Assembly (NCBI GenBank): GCA_029865835.1 | Contig: JARXAL010000111.1 | Location: 1-42,894 of the forward strand | Reading direction: 5' to 3' | DNA length: 42,894 nucleotides | Source of the DNA: Verrucomicrobiaceae bacterium | GTDB lineage: Bacteria; Verrucomicrobiota; Verrucomicrobiia; Verrucomicrobiales; Verrucomicrobiaceae | Made by a program: the position numbers and the translations under genes | Part shown: positions 8,927 through 17,507 of the stretch, piece by piece | How the letters are laid out: each line of letters starts with the position of its first letter | Position numbering within the stretch: the first letter of the stretch is position 1 | Notes under the pieces: model-generated | Database searches by the model: none | What the model was told of the DNA's origin: nothing | What the model saw: the letters and a program-made list of their open reading frames with translations, nothing else

Positions 8927-9528
8927 TATGGGTCAAAAGCAGAAAGCAGGATGGAAACTTGGTCGTCCAGGGCCTCCTCGGATCCGTCATTCCAGATCAC
9001 TTTGGTTGCCTTGTTCGCCTTTTCCAGGACAGGCCACTGCGCGCCCACCATGGACTCGCTGCGGGCCTTGTCCAGCCCTCGGTAGTGCATCAGACGCCGG
9101 ACCTGCTGGTCCAGACTACTGGCCACCACAATCACATGGTCGGCAGCCACCGTACCTCCAATCTCATAGTGGAGAGGCACCTCCGCAACAAAAAGATTCA
9201 CCGTTCCAGCCTCTCGCGCCGCCTCCCTCGCACCCTCCAAGGCTGCTAATACGGGCGGATGCAGAATCGCCTCTAACTCCCTTCTTGCCTTTAAATCCTC
9301 AAACACAAGCTTCCCCAGCTGTTCACGATTCACCTCTCCATTTTCCACAACTCCAGGCCCGATCCTCACCTTGATCGCCTCTTGAATGGCCACCAGACCC
9401 AAAAGCCGTCGAACCTCTTCATCACAAGAATAAATGGCGAGCTTCTCCGCCCCAAGAGACTCTTTCACCCTCGAAAGCACGGTCGACTTGCCACAGGCAA
9501 TCCCCCCGGTGACTACCCAGGATTGCAT
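8926..9528 (-). CDS. coaE: Dephospho-CoA kinase
   Basis: Phosphorylates the 3'-hydroxyl of dephospho-CoA, the last step of CoA synthesis. The P-loop TGGIACGKST lies close to the N-terminus; the family D is in YSCDEEVRRLL, and ILHPPV and VPLHYEIG are typical of the CoaE substrate region. I chose the ATG at 9528 (MQSWVVTGG) because CoaE proteins normally begin a few residues before the P-loop; the track starts nine codons earlier at a GTG (9555). Neither has a Shine-Dalgarno sequence. It is the first gene of the coaE-rho-rnd operon, overlapping rho by one base. Confidence 0.9.
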   Translation of the reverse strand: MQSWVVTGGIACGKSTVLSRVKESLGAEKLAIYSCDEEVRRLLGLVAIQEAIKVRIGPGVVENGEVNREQLGKLVFEDLKARRELEAILHPPVLAALEGAREAAREAGTVNLFVAEVPLHYEIGGTVAADHVIVVASSLDQQVRRLMHYRGLDKARSESMVGAQWPVLEKANKATKVIWNDGSEEALDDQVSILLSAFDP

Positions 9529-9810
9529 ATCGGACGGCGTTGGAGATGGGATCACGGTGTGAACTCAATTTTGACCGGTTTCAAATAGGCCGCCTATTCC
9601 CGGGTCCTACGATTCGAGGTGACTCAAACATTGCAGCGCCAGCGATTCCAAGAATTTGCAGCTCGCAGTCCCTGCACAAAGGCGATCCCGGGCAACATCA
9701 ACGGAACCTTTGAACCTCAACGGGAGTGGCGGATGGGCTGCTTGCAATCGCGGAGTTCGGGTTAACTTCATCTTTGGAGTTTGGGCTTATATTACAAGTG
9801 GTGTTCGTCC
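9529..9810. other. Non-coding interval between coaE and the pilus operon terminator
   Basis: This stretch holds the presumed coaE promoter region on the minus strand. Short track ORFs on the + strand (9656-9886 and 9726-9914) run into the terminator and the neighbouring gene and resemble nothing. I see no tRNA or other RNA gene. Confidence 0.4.
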
Positions 9811-9848
9811 AACAAAACAAACAGGCACCACCTCTCGGCGGTGCCTGT
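9811..9848 (-). terminator. Rho-independent terminator of the pilus-like operon
   Basis: ACAGGCACC at 9821-9829 and GGTGCCTGT at 9840-9848 form a perfect 9-bp stem with a 10-nt loop. Read on the minus strand the stem is followed by TTTGTTTTGTT, a T-rich tail, 31 bases beyond the secretin stop codon. Confidence 0.8.
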
Positions 9849-9879
9849 CTAAATCTAGCGATCCAAAGTCAACCTGGGA

Positions 9880-12414
9880 CTACTGACCGCCCACAGCTGG
9901 GAGTAACGGGTTAGGACCCGTACCCATTCCGCCACCACCGATTGCGTCAGCCCCAGGCAAGGTGGCATCCGTGCTGGTCGTCTGCTGGCGTACTTTCTGA
10001 CCGGATGGGTCAATGACGCTCGCCGTCACAAAGATCATCAAGTTCCGCTTGAAGTGGTCTTCCGCTTTGGTCTTGAACAGCCGTCCCAAGATCGGAATGT
10101 CACCCAACACCGGAATCTTATCTTCCACGTTTTGAACGTCTTCACGAATCAGACCACCCATCGCAACCGTTTGACCATCCCAGATCGTCACCGCCGTCGT
10201 GACCTTCCGCGAGGAGAACACAGGCTGGTTGATGATGTTCGGAGTCAACACATTGGGAACTGACTGCCCAAGCGCGTTCACGCTTGTTGTCTGGATCGGA
10301 CTACCATAGTTGATGAACCCTTCGAATTCCGTCACCTCAGGTGCCAGATTCAGATCGATCGTGTAGCCGTCCGCACCCAAAACCGGATCAACTTCCATCC
10401 GCACACCCACTGGCCGCATTTCGAACGTCGTCGGTGTGGTTGGGGTCACAGGGAACGAACCAGACTGAGTTCCTCCAAGTCCGCCACCCAGAGTTGTTTG
10501 TCCAATAGCACCAAACTGCTGGGGAATTTCTGGTGGATCAAACTCAGTAGGATACAGGAACTCGCGCACCACCTCGACTGTCGCGCGTTGCCCGCTCTTG
10601 GTCGTCACGCTCGGAGCGCTCATCAGATCCACACCTTTTTTCTGGTTCAAAGCGCGAATGACGACTTGGAATTGTGGGTCGGTAAACACGCCAGTGATGG
10701 CTGCGATCCCTGGGGACAACGAGGATACCGCCTGAGAGGTCGAGATAAGCCCGTCAATCGAGTCAGCCGAAATCGCATTGCCCCCGAAACGCATCCCCCG
10801 ACTGATCGGATTCTGCCCAACAGGCACGCTGCCCGCCCCTGGGAAAGTCGTCGGAAAATCACTCGAATTCAATGGCCCTGATGAAGAATTGCCAACTGTG
10901 CCGCCACTTCCAAACACACCATCACTTCCAGGCACATTGAAAGCCCCTAGCAACCAATCAAAGCCAAGCTCATCTGTGTTCTTCTGCGACACCTCAACGA
11001 ACTTGGTCGTGATGTAAATCTGCTTCGGAATGTTGCCAATGGTCGAATCGACAAATTGTTCGACGAGATCCAGCATCGGTTGAGTGTTCCGAACGATCAA
11101 CTGCGAGGTCGTTTTGTTGAATACCGCAGTAGCACCGTCGCCGAAAGTGATCCCTTGCTCCTTCAAGATATCGAGCGCGGTCTTCCGAGTAATGAGTGCT
11201 GAGCCCCCTCCCGCAGCAGCAGCTGGCGCAAACGGATCAGCAGGTGCCGCTGCAGGTGCTGCACCACCAGCGTCGCCGCCCATGCTAAGGAAATCGGGAC
11301 CCACCCGGAAAATGCGCTGATACATTTCCGTCGAGGTCTCGGAAATCGGAACCACCAAGACGGCATACGAATCAACCTTGAACTTCATGCCCGCCAATTC
11401 AGTGATGTAGCGAAGAGCCTCAGACATCGGAACATCCGTGAGGTCAATGCTAATGGTGGTGGTGATCGGCGTGTCACCGGTCTTCAAGATAATGTTCACA
11501 CCCTTCCTCGCAGGATCAGACTCCTGATCGTCCAAATCACGGCTCTTGACCCGAAGGAACTCAATCGCTTCCTCAAGTGAAGCACCCGCAAACTGGACGG
11601 AGGGGAACCGAATGCGATTCATTTTCTCGGTGATGTAAGCCGACTGCGTCTTGGTGGTAGGCCCAAGGGTATCTGTCTGAATAACCTGAACCGGCACCGT
11701 ATCCTCCCATGCCTTATTGACTTCATTCAGCATCTTCGCCCGTGTGTGGTCACGAGCGCTATTGAAATACTCTGCGCGCTTCTGCTCTGCCCTCTCCATG
11801 CCACGGCGAGCTGCGGTGTTGTAGGGGTCCTTCCTCAGGACGTCGAGATAGTCCTCACGTGCGAGGTCATAATTACCCAATTCGTAGTTGCTCCGGCCCT
11901 GGAGAAGCCCCCGCTCCACTTCCTGCACCTTAACGACGTGCTCTGGAGTCAAAGCCACCGGCCAGCGCTCTGGATCGTCCAACTGTTTGCCAAACGCAAC
12001 AGCTCCCGCGTGCCCTGGAACTGCAACCAACGCCCCATCAAGCAACTCACGCGCTTCCTTGTAGCGCCCGTTCTTTGCCCGCTCCCGAGCCAAAACGACA
12101 CTGCAATCCGCAAACTTGGCCTTGGCATACTCACTCCACTCAGAGGTGATCGCCGCATTAGGAAGTGCATCCATCGCCGCTTTGTACTGACCCAAAGCAC
12201 CTTCGGTATCACCCTCCGCCATCAACTTGTCCCCTTGCTCGATCGCAATCCTTGCATCTTGAACACGACCCATTCGACGCGCGATCTCGCGCTCGGCAAG
12301 ACCAGGAAGACTTCCCCCGCCAGTGCCTGCCTGCGCAGCATTTGCAAGGGATAATGCCGCCAAAGCAGCAGACAGACAGCGATTTTTAAACACTTTTCGG
12401 GAGAGACGAGTCAT
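9880..12414 (-). CDS. Amuc_1098-family type IV pilus-like secretin (PilQ-like)
   Basis: Outer-membrane secretin expected to form the exit pore of the pilus-like system. From the ATG at 12414 (the track's TTG at 12432 adds six residues) it has a signal-peptide-like start ending near NAAQA, a TPR-rich N-terminal third with EGALGQYKAAM and YELGNYDLAREDY units, an STN-like domain around ISIDLTDVPMSEALRYI, an N-type repeat around TSQLIVRNTQPMLD, and the secretin core with SAPSVTTKSGQ and the ending VTTAVTIWDGQTVAMGGL followed by PVLGDIPILGRLF. TPR units fused before the secretin core are how I recall the Amuc_1098 family, unlike proteobacterial PilQ. Last gene of the five-gene operon, with a terminator directly after it. 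Confidence 0.9.
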   Translation of the reverse strand: MTRLSRKVFKNRCLSAALAALSLANAAQAGTGGGSLPGLAEREIARRMGRVQDARIAIEQGDKLMAEGDTEGALGQYKAAMDALPNAAITSEWSEYAKAKFADCSVVLARERAKNGRYKEARELLDGALVAVPGHAGAVAFGKQLDDPERWPVALTPEHVVKVQEVERGLLQGRSNYELGNYDLAREDYLDVLRKDPYNTAARRGMERAEQKRAEYFNSARDHTRAKMLNEVNKAWEDTVPVQVIQTDTLGPTTKTQSAYITEKMNRIRFPSVQFAGASLEEAIEFLRVKSRDLDDQESDPARKGVNIILKTGDTPITTTISIDLTDVPMSEALRYITELAGMKFKVDSYAVLVVPISETSTEMYQRIFRVGPDFLSMGGDAGGAAPAAAPADPFAPAAAAGGGSALITRKTALDILKEQGITFGDGATAVFNKTTSQLIVRNTQPMLDLVEQFVDSTIGNIPKQIYITTKFVEVSQKNTDELGFDWLLGAFNVPGSDGVFGSGGTVGNSSSGPLNSSDFPTTFPGAGSVPVGQNPISRGMRFGGNAISADSIDGLISTSQAVSSLSPGIAAITGVFTDPQFQVVIRALNQKKGVDLMSAPSVTTKSGQRATVEVVREFLYPTEFDPPEIPQQFGAIGQTTLGGGLGGTQSGSFPVTPTTPTTFEMRPVGVRMEVDPVLGADGYTIDLNLAPEVTEFEGFINYGSPIQTTSVNALGQSVPNVLTPNIINQPVFSSRKVTTAVTIWDGQTVAMGGLIREDVQNVEDKIPVLGDIPILGRLFKTKAEDHFKRNLMIFVTASVIDPSGQKVRQQTTSTDATLPGADAIGGGGMGTGPNPLLPAVGGQ

Positions 12415-12508
12415 ACGAGGTATCGGAAGCAATTTTGCAATGGGAGGATAGTGAATAGCAGGTTTAACCCTGTTTTGGCTAGGTATTTCTGTGTATCAGG
12501 TGTTTTTT

Positions 12509-13474
12509 TTAGCGCATTGAAATCTTGAGGGGTTCACTTTGGCGACCCGAAGCGTCGAGCTTAGCGATTGAAGCCTCACTTTCAAGCACATCCAAGACCA
12601 AATAAGTGTCTCCTGTTCCGGGAAGTTGAAAACGCTCACCCTTTTTCACAGTGAATTCTTTGACCCCATCAAGCAGGTATTCAAATTTGGCCTCATATTC
12701 GGCAAGATTCAGGTCTTCTCCCCGAATCAAGACCACTTCTTTGTTCGTGGCTGTGTCCAGAACCTTCAATTCAGAAACGTCTTTTTCGCCAGTCTTTGGA
12801 TCGGGTACGACCTTTTTCTCGAAAGCAATGGCCTTAAACCGAACCGCCCCCGCATCAAATCCGAATTCCTTCCCTGGTGTGACAAAGACACTCTTCTTCG
12901 GTTCAGGCGCGATCCGCTGCACTTGCACCGGCATCGTGCTGCTTTTCAAGTGCACGATGTAGTCGTTTGTGATCCGTTCCTTCAAGTAGAGCTTGTTGGT
13001 CGCCGTTGGCTTACTGGCAGCGTCCTTCGGATTGGTCTTCGACATGAATTCCTCTTCATTGGTAAACCCATCTTCGTCAGGGTCCAACTCTCCCACATTG
13101 GCGTGCAGAATATCGGGCAAATCATTGCTCACCAGGAAGTCATTGGTCATCGGCGCTCTCAAAGTCGGATTGGGCACGAACAGATCGAAAAGCTGATCGT
13201 CCTTCACCACCAAAAGGATCGATTTATTCAGTGGCACCGACTTACCTGCCAGGAAAGGAGCTTTCCAGTCGAACACCGTGCTCAACCGAGTGATGGCCTC
13301 CTCAGCCTTCGCTACAGGAATCTCCCCCAACTCGTCTTTCGGTGTCACCTTTTTGAGCACCAGGGTGTCAGGCAACCCGTTACTCTGCCAAACAAGCAAT
13401 CCAGCCACGGTGATTGCCAGTAAGGCCATCGCGACCAGCAGTTTCTTTTCAAAGTTCCCTTTTCGTTGATTCAT
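12509..13474 (-). CDS. Amuc_1099-like pilus-system membrane protein
   Basis: 321 residues starting at ATG 13474. A short positively charged N-terminus precedes one hydrophobic helix at about 11-29, so the protein is probably anchored in the inner membrane with a periplasmic body. Residues 131-151 read DPDEDGFTNEEEF and onward, an EF-hand or thrombospondin-type-3-like calcium-binding loop. The C-terminal half is beta-rich and ends with a segment resembling a PilP-like periplasmic domain (an analogy only). Position between the Amuc_1100-like and secretin genes matches the Akkermansia locus. The assignment rests mainly on synteny and general architecture. Confidence 0.75.
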   Translation of the reverse strand: MNQRKGNFEKKLLVAMALLAITVAGLLVWQSNGLPDTLVLKKVTPKDELGEIPVAKAEEAITRLSTVFDWKAPFLAGKSVPLNKSILLVVKDDQLFDLFVPNPTLRAPMTNDFLVSNDLPDILHANVGELDPDEDGFTNEEEFMSKTNPKDAASKPTATNKLYLKERITNDYIVHLKSSTMPVQVQRIAPEPKKSVFVTPGKEFGFDAGAVRFKAIAFEKKVVPDPKTGEKDVSELKVLDTATNKEVVLIRGEDLNLAEYEAKFEYLLDGVKEFTVKKGERFQLPGTGDTYLVLDVLESEASIAKLDASGRQSEPLKISMR

Positions 13475-13528
13475 GAATGCAGTTCCAAATGGTGTTTGAG
13501 GAGTGGTTGTCGATCGTTTGATCCGTGT

Positions 13529-14599
13529 CTAGTTCGCTGCATCGGCCACTTGCTTTGCAGGATCAATGAACTTGATCAGATCGATCTCCATGTAGACCTT
13601 GAGTTTCTCCTGCCCCATGACGCCAACAGCATCCTTGATGCCAGGCTTCGCAGGTCCGGTGGCCTGAGGCGCCGCTTCAGCCGCTGCGGCTGGAAGCCCG
13701 TCAGTTCCGATGACAACTTGCTCTTGGGGCACCTCAGCAGCAGCAGCATCGACCGCAGCCGACTTGTTCTTGTTTAACTCCAAAGTCACCGCCGCCCGTA
13801 GCGGCCCCTCATTCTTTTCGTTCTCAACCCTCAACAGCCGAACCGCGGCAAAATAAGGCATTTCAGAAGGACTCGCCAATCGATTCAATACCTTCTGCAA
13901 TGGCCCTTGATCACAAGTCAGCGTGAAAGTCAAAGTGCGGCGCTCAACCATTTCTGCCACCGCTTTGGTCGCGACAGGAGCCTTTCCTTTACCGGCTACC
14001 CCGACTTTCCCGGCCTTAGGCGGCGCTACCGGCGCCGAAGGCGCTGCTGCCGTTTCACCTTTCTCCGAAGCCAATAGGCTCCGCTCAAACGTATCAACCG
14101 ACTCCACTCCAGAGTCGATGAACACCCGGACGACGGCTTCAGTAGCATCCACATACTCCGAAAGTTCCTGTGCAATGGCTGCAGATTTGGGCAGACTCGA
14201 GGTGTAGTCCGCAAAACCCAATGAAGATTCACTCGGGAGTTTTGTCGGTTTGCCTGAAATCGAACGTACTTCGGCAATTTTTGCCTTCAATTTGGCCTGG
14301 AAATCAGTCTCGCTGATCGGCTCAACAGCTGGCTGCAGACTCAGCAATACCTTGCTCAAAGTCGTCACCTTCTTTTCGTAATCCTCAACCGCCGACTTTT
14401 TCTTTTCCAAATTCTCAGGACTTGGATAGAGATTCGCCGATTTCATCGTCGCCAAGGCATTGTTGGCGGCAATGAATCGATCATTTGACGCCCCAAAAGA
14501 TGACCATGCATTGATGACCAAAAAGCCAAGTGCTGCAGCCAGCGCAAGGAACACCCCCATGATTGAGGCCAACGTTTTGTTTTCGCGGATCCAGTCCAT
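13529..14599 (-). CDS. Amuc_1100-like pilus-associated membrane protein
   Basis: 356 residues from ATG 14599. There is one transmembrane helix at about 11-30, then a coiled-coil-like stretch (LEKKKSAVEDYEKKVTTLSKVL), a middle domain, an A/P/G-rich linker around APSAPVAPPKAGK and a second compact domain; a further A/P-rich segment follows near the C-terminus. This is the layout of Amuc_1100 of Akkermansia muciniphila, known for signalling to the host through TLR2, and resembles a PilN/PilO-type stalk protein. It begins two bases after the PilM-like stop codon, so translation is probably coupled. Whether this homologue has any host effect cannot be told from the sequence. Confidence 0.8.
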   Translation of the reverse strand: MDWIRENKTLASIMGVFLALAAALGFLVINAWSSFGASNDRFIAANNALATMKSANLYPSPENLEKKKSAVEDYEKKVTTLSKVLLSLQPAVEPISETDFQAKLKAKIAEVRSISGKPTKLPSESSLGFADYTSSLPKSAAIAQELSEYVDATEAVVRVFIDSGVESVDTFERSLLASEKGETAAAPSAPVAPPKAGKVGVAGKGKAPVATKAVAEMVERRTLTFTLTCDQGPLQKVLNRLASPSEMPYFAAVRLLRVENEKNEGPLRAAVTLELNKNKSAAVDAAAAEVPQEQVVIGTDGLPAAAAEAAPQATGPAKPGIKDAVGVMGQEKLKVYMEIDLIKFIDPAKQVADAAN

Positions 14600-14601
14600 G
14601 C

Positions 14602-16362
14602 TCAGTTTTTAAATTCAATTTTCTGTTTCAGAGGAAGGCGGATGTCAAACTTGTATGCATACCGGTCCTCTTCGATTCCGGTCTCAGCCTTGACAATTTC
14701 ATTCAATTTCTTCTCGATATCCTGCACATCAAACCAGTCGCTCCCCGCAAGAGCGCGCACATAGCGATAAACCACTTCTTGGCCTTCGTCATTTTTTCGA
14801 TACAACCCTTGGATGTGCAATTCATGCGCAGACTGGGTTGACACAGCCTTGTCAGCCGCCACCCCTAACGCTGGTGCCGCAGCTTGATCCGCAGCACTTG
14901 ACCCAGCCGCACCCAGCGACGGCGTCAACGAGTTGCCATTCGCCACTGGCTCTACCAGAGTGATCCAGATCAGATCGTTGTCGAATTTGGAGTTTAACTC
15001 CTGAAGCAGGCGAACCCAATACGACCGAGTGTTAACTGCAGACTCAATCTGCCCACTCTGTGTGCGCAAACTCTCGAGCCGTTCATCCAAGCTCAACAGT
15101 TCATTCGCTATCCCCTTCAAACTGCTCTGTTCAGCTTCCATTCCAGCAACCTTGTCCTGAACAACTGCATCCGCCTTTTTGAAATAGAGCAAAGTCGCTA
15201 AAAGCGTCGCCAGAAGACACATTCCTGCCATGATGACCGCAGGTGCTCGGCGAGCAGAGTCTCTCGCCGCAGCAAGTGTTTCCGGCACCAACTCGACCTC
15301 CGCTGGGCAAGCTCCAAAATACCTCAGCGCAAGGCCTGACATCTCTCCAAAACAAGGCCCTTCAGCTTGGACGGATGCCTCATCAACTCCCCGATCCATC
15401 CTTACCCCCCGAAGACCATTGAAGATTTCAGCCGGAATCTTCAATTTCTCTTGGAAGAAGTCCGTTGCATATCCCATGCTTGCTCCACCGCCACACAAAA
15501 ACGCACGCTGAGGCGCCGCTCCACCCTGCTGGCTGCGGTAATAGTTGACGGTCCGCATCACCTCACCATGCAGGCGGGTCATAGCGTTCCGCATCACCTT
15601 TGACAGAGCCGCAACTTCAGGATCTGGATGAGATTCAACCGCACCACCCAAGGCCACGAACCCATTTGTCACTTTTTGAGCCTCGGCATCCCCAAAACCC
15701 AGCCCGAACTCCTTGCTAATCGCAGCCGTCACCGACGCGCCACCTACCAGAATATTCCGGGTGAAAAAGCGATCGTCCTCTACGAAAACAACATTCGTGG
15801 AACGCGCCCCAAGATCGATGAGAACCACCGGCTCGGTCACATCCGGGTAGCTATACTTGAAAGCATTATAAAGAGCCAATGGCGCCAAATCGACCCCGAT
15901 GGTGTTGATCCGATTCTCAATCACCTGCTCGTTGATCTCATTCAACGAATCAGATTTCATGGCGACCAATACCACTTCCGTTTCACCCAAAGGCTCCCCA
16001 ACCACCTCGTAATCCCAGACCACCTCATCAATTGGAAAAGGCACATTTTGCCGAGCTTCAAACTCCACAATCTGGTCCATCCTCTCTCCTTGAACCGGGG
16101 GCAACTTGACGAAGCGAGTGAAAACGGTGTGGCCCGCTACCGCATACCAAACATCTTGCTTAGCCAGACCCAGTTTGTCAGCCAACTCAGCAATGCCAAC
16201 TTTCAGCTGAGGGAGCCGCGAGACATCAACCGTTGGGTCGCCAGACAGTTCGACAAATTCGTACTTCTTGAGAACGAGCTCTCCTCCCGCCTGACCATAA
16301 ATCGCACCGCCAAGCCTTTGTGAGCCCAGGTTGATGACGGCTATTTGTTTCTTGTCTGCCAT
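14602..16362 (-). CDS. Amuc_1101-like PilM-PilN fusion protein
   Basis: 586 residues from ATG 16362. Residues 1-350 are a PilM/FtsA-like actin-fold ATPase: AVINLGSQRLGGAI near the start, LPPVQGERMDQIVEFEA, the second phosphate-loop region VVLIDLGARSTNVVF at 179-193 and the GGGASM adenosine motif at 291-296. Residues 374-394 form a hydrophobic helix, followed by a coiled-coil and a PilN-like periplasmic domain. In proteobacteria PilM and PilN are separate proteins that bind each other; here they are one chain. It would link a cytoplasmic ring to the inner-membrane stalk of the pilus-like machine. A small AAGTTC/GAACTT dyad at 16420-16434 lies in the 109-base gap after the Amuc_1102-like gene. 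Confidence 0.85.
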   Translation of the reverse strand: MADKKQIAVINLGSQRLGGAIYGQAGGELVLKKYEFVELSGDPTVDVSRLPQLKVGIAELADKLGLAKQDVWYAVAGHTVFTRFVKLPPVQGERMDQIVEFEARQNVPFPIDEVVWDYEVVGEPLGETEVVLVAMKSDSLNEINEQVIENRINTIGVDLAPLALYNAFKYSYPDVTEPVVLIDLGARSTNVVFVEDDRFFTRNILVGGASVTAAISKEFGLGFGDAEAQKVTNGFVALGGAVESHPDPEVAALSKVMRNAMTRLHGEVMRTVNYYRSQQGGAAPQRAFLCGGGASMGYATDFFQEKLKIPAEIFNGLRGVRMDRGVDEASVQAEGPCFGEMSGLALRYFGACPAEVELVPETLAAARDSARRAPAVIMAGMCLLATLLATLLYFKKADAVVQDKVAGMEAEQSSLKGIANELLSLDERLESLRTQSGQIESAVNTRSYWVRLLQELNSKFDNDLIWITLVEPVANGNSLTPSLGAAGSSAADQAAAPALGVAADKAVSTQSAHELHIQGLYRKNDEGQEVVYRYVRALAGSDWFDVQDIEKKLNEIVKAETGIEEDRYAYKFDIRLPLKQKIEFKN

Positions 16363-16471
16363 GAGATGAATAAAGTTTTCGGGATCAGTGATTGTGAGTT
16401 CTATCGCCAGGGCTCAGACAAGTTCAACGAACTTCTTGCCCAATTCGGCTTTCAAAGATTCGCGGCACATT

Positions 16472-17101
16472 TTACTGGGCCGACACGGGAAGGTCATAGT
16501 CACCCCAAAACGGTGCGAATGGTGTCTTTGATTTGGGCAACACAGCCCCGTCTTCAAACGCAAACTTGTCCGACAGCCCTTGGGTGTTTGCATCAAACCA
16601 CCAAGGCGACCCAGTGCTCGACCCCGACGCTACTCGCTTGCCTCCCACCAGAACTTCTACACCATGGGCTACCACGTCACCCTTTCCTGCATTGTCCTTC
16701 TGCAAAATGCGCTTCAAAGTCGAGGGTGAAACAAATGCCAGTCCGAAGCACGCCGTGTCTGCCGGCACATCCTTGTAACTCATCGTTCCACTCAATACGA
16801 CGTTCTTCCCGTCCTCGCTCTTTTGATTCAGACCGATAAAATACTTCACATCCATGGCACCCAAACTCCCTGAGCGCCCCCCGGCATCACGAGCCAGCTT
16901 GATGTCAAACGCCACCTCGATTTCCAGCCAGTTCTTCGGCTTCCACTTCTTGTCCACAATGTTCAACGCCTGCACCTGCGGTGTTTGCTGCTGCTCAACC
17001 TTGACGCCTTTCACTTCCACTTTGACTTGAGTGGCATCTTGCGCACCAACCCAAGGGGTCGCTAGCACCAGGATCGTTAGAGCAATTTTCTGTAGTTTCA
17101 T
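16472..17101 (-). CDS. Amuc_1102-like secreted/pilus-associated protein
   Basis: 209 residues from the ATG at 17101, which gives a clean signal peptide (MKLQKIALTILVLA to WVGAQ). The track's longer start at 17284 adds 61 residues without character and is rejected. The mature protein is soluble, beta-rich and carries repeated VEVKGVKVEQQ-like strands near the start. It is the first gene of the operon, as in the Amuc_1098-1102 locus, and has its own candidate promoter. I see no catalytic motif; function is unknown beyond association with the pilus-like system. Confidence 0.75.
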   Translation of the reverse strand: MKLQKIALTILVLATPWVGAQDATQVKVEVKGVKVEQQQTPQVQALNIVDKKWKPKNWLEIEVAFDIKLARDAGGRSGSLGAMDVKYFIGLNQKSEDGKNVVLSGTMSYKDVPADTACFGLAFVSPSTLKRILQKDNAGKGDVVAHGVEVLVGGKRVASGSSTGSPWWFDANTQGLSDKFAFEDGAVLPKSKTPFAPFWGDYDLPVSAQ

Positions 17102-17139
17102 GATAACAAAAATAAGAGCGTAGAAGTTGGATCGGATTT

Positions 17140-17160
17140 CTGGCGAATTTTCGTCGCCAG
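17140..17160 (-). promoter_or_regulatory. Leader hairpin of the pilus-like operon
   Basis: CTGGCGA at 17140-17146 and TCGCCAG at 17154-17160 form a perfect 7-bp stem with a 7-nt loop, 38 bases upstream of the first start codon and right at the predicted transcription start, so it would be the 5' end of the mRNA or an operator. Confidence 0.45.
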
Positions 17161-17166
17161 CACTCA

Positions 17167-17196
17167 ATTTTAACAGGTAAGGTGACGAATCATCAA
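17167..17196 (-). promoter_or_regulatory. Candidate promoter of the pilus-like operon
   Basis: On the minus strand TTGATG (17196-17191) and TAAAAT (17172-17167) are separated by 18 bases, matching the -35 and -10 boxes at four and five of six positions. This is the best such pair upstream of the operon. Confidence 0.45.
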
Positions 17197-17507
17197 GAAG
17201 CGATTGCAGGAAAGTCGCAAAAAGAAGCTTTGATGTGTCCAATTTCGTCCCGCAGACCACAATTTTCTCCCTCCCAACCATCACTCAACTGCCCAACACG
17301 AGCCGAATACGCAGTGAGTAGGCTGCGCCGAATGGCTAACCTTTGGTTTCGGATTCTAGAAAATTGTGGCATTTCCGAAGGCACTCTGAGGTGAAAACAA
17401 AGAACCCGCAAGCAAAAGCCTGTCCATCCTCCAAGTTACAATGAGTCTCTTGACCCGTGTTGAGTCTCGCTTGTCTTTCACTCGAACCATGTCTCTTTAA
17501 AAACTCC
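17197..17507. other. Divergent intergenic region
   Basis: About 310 bases between the pilus-operon promoter and the lipoprotein gene. It should carry the promoter of the rightward gene, but I could not find a convincing -35/-10 pair. The short track ORFs here (such as 17182-17394) look like chance. Confidence 0.4.

Noticed and set aside
9656-9914. Short + strand ORFs between coaE and the secretin
   Set aside because: They read through the minus-strand terminator and show no protein features.
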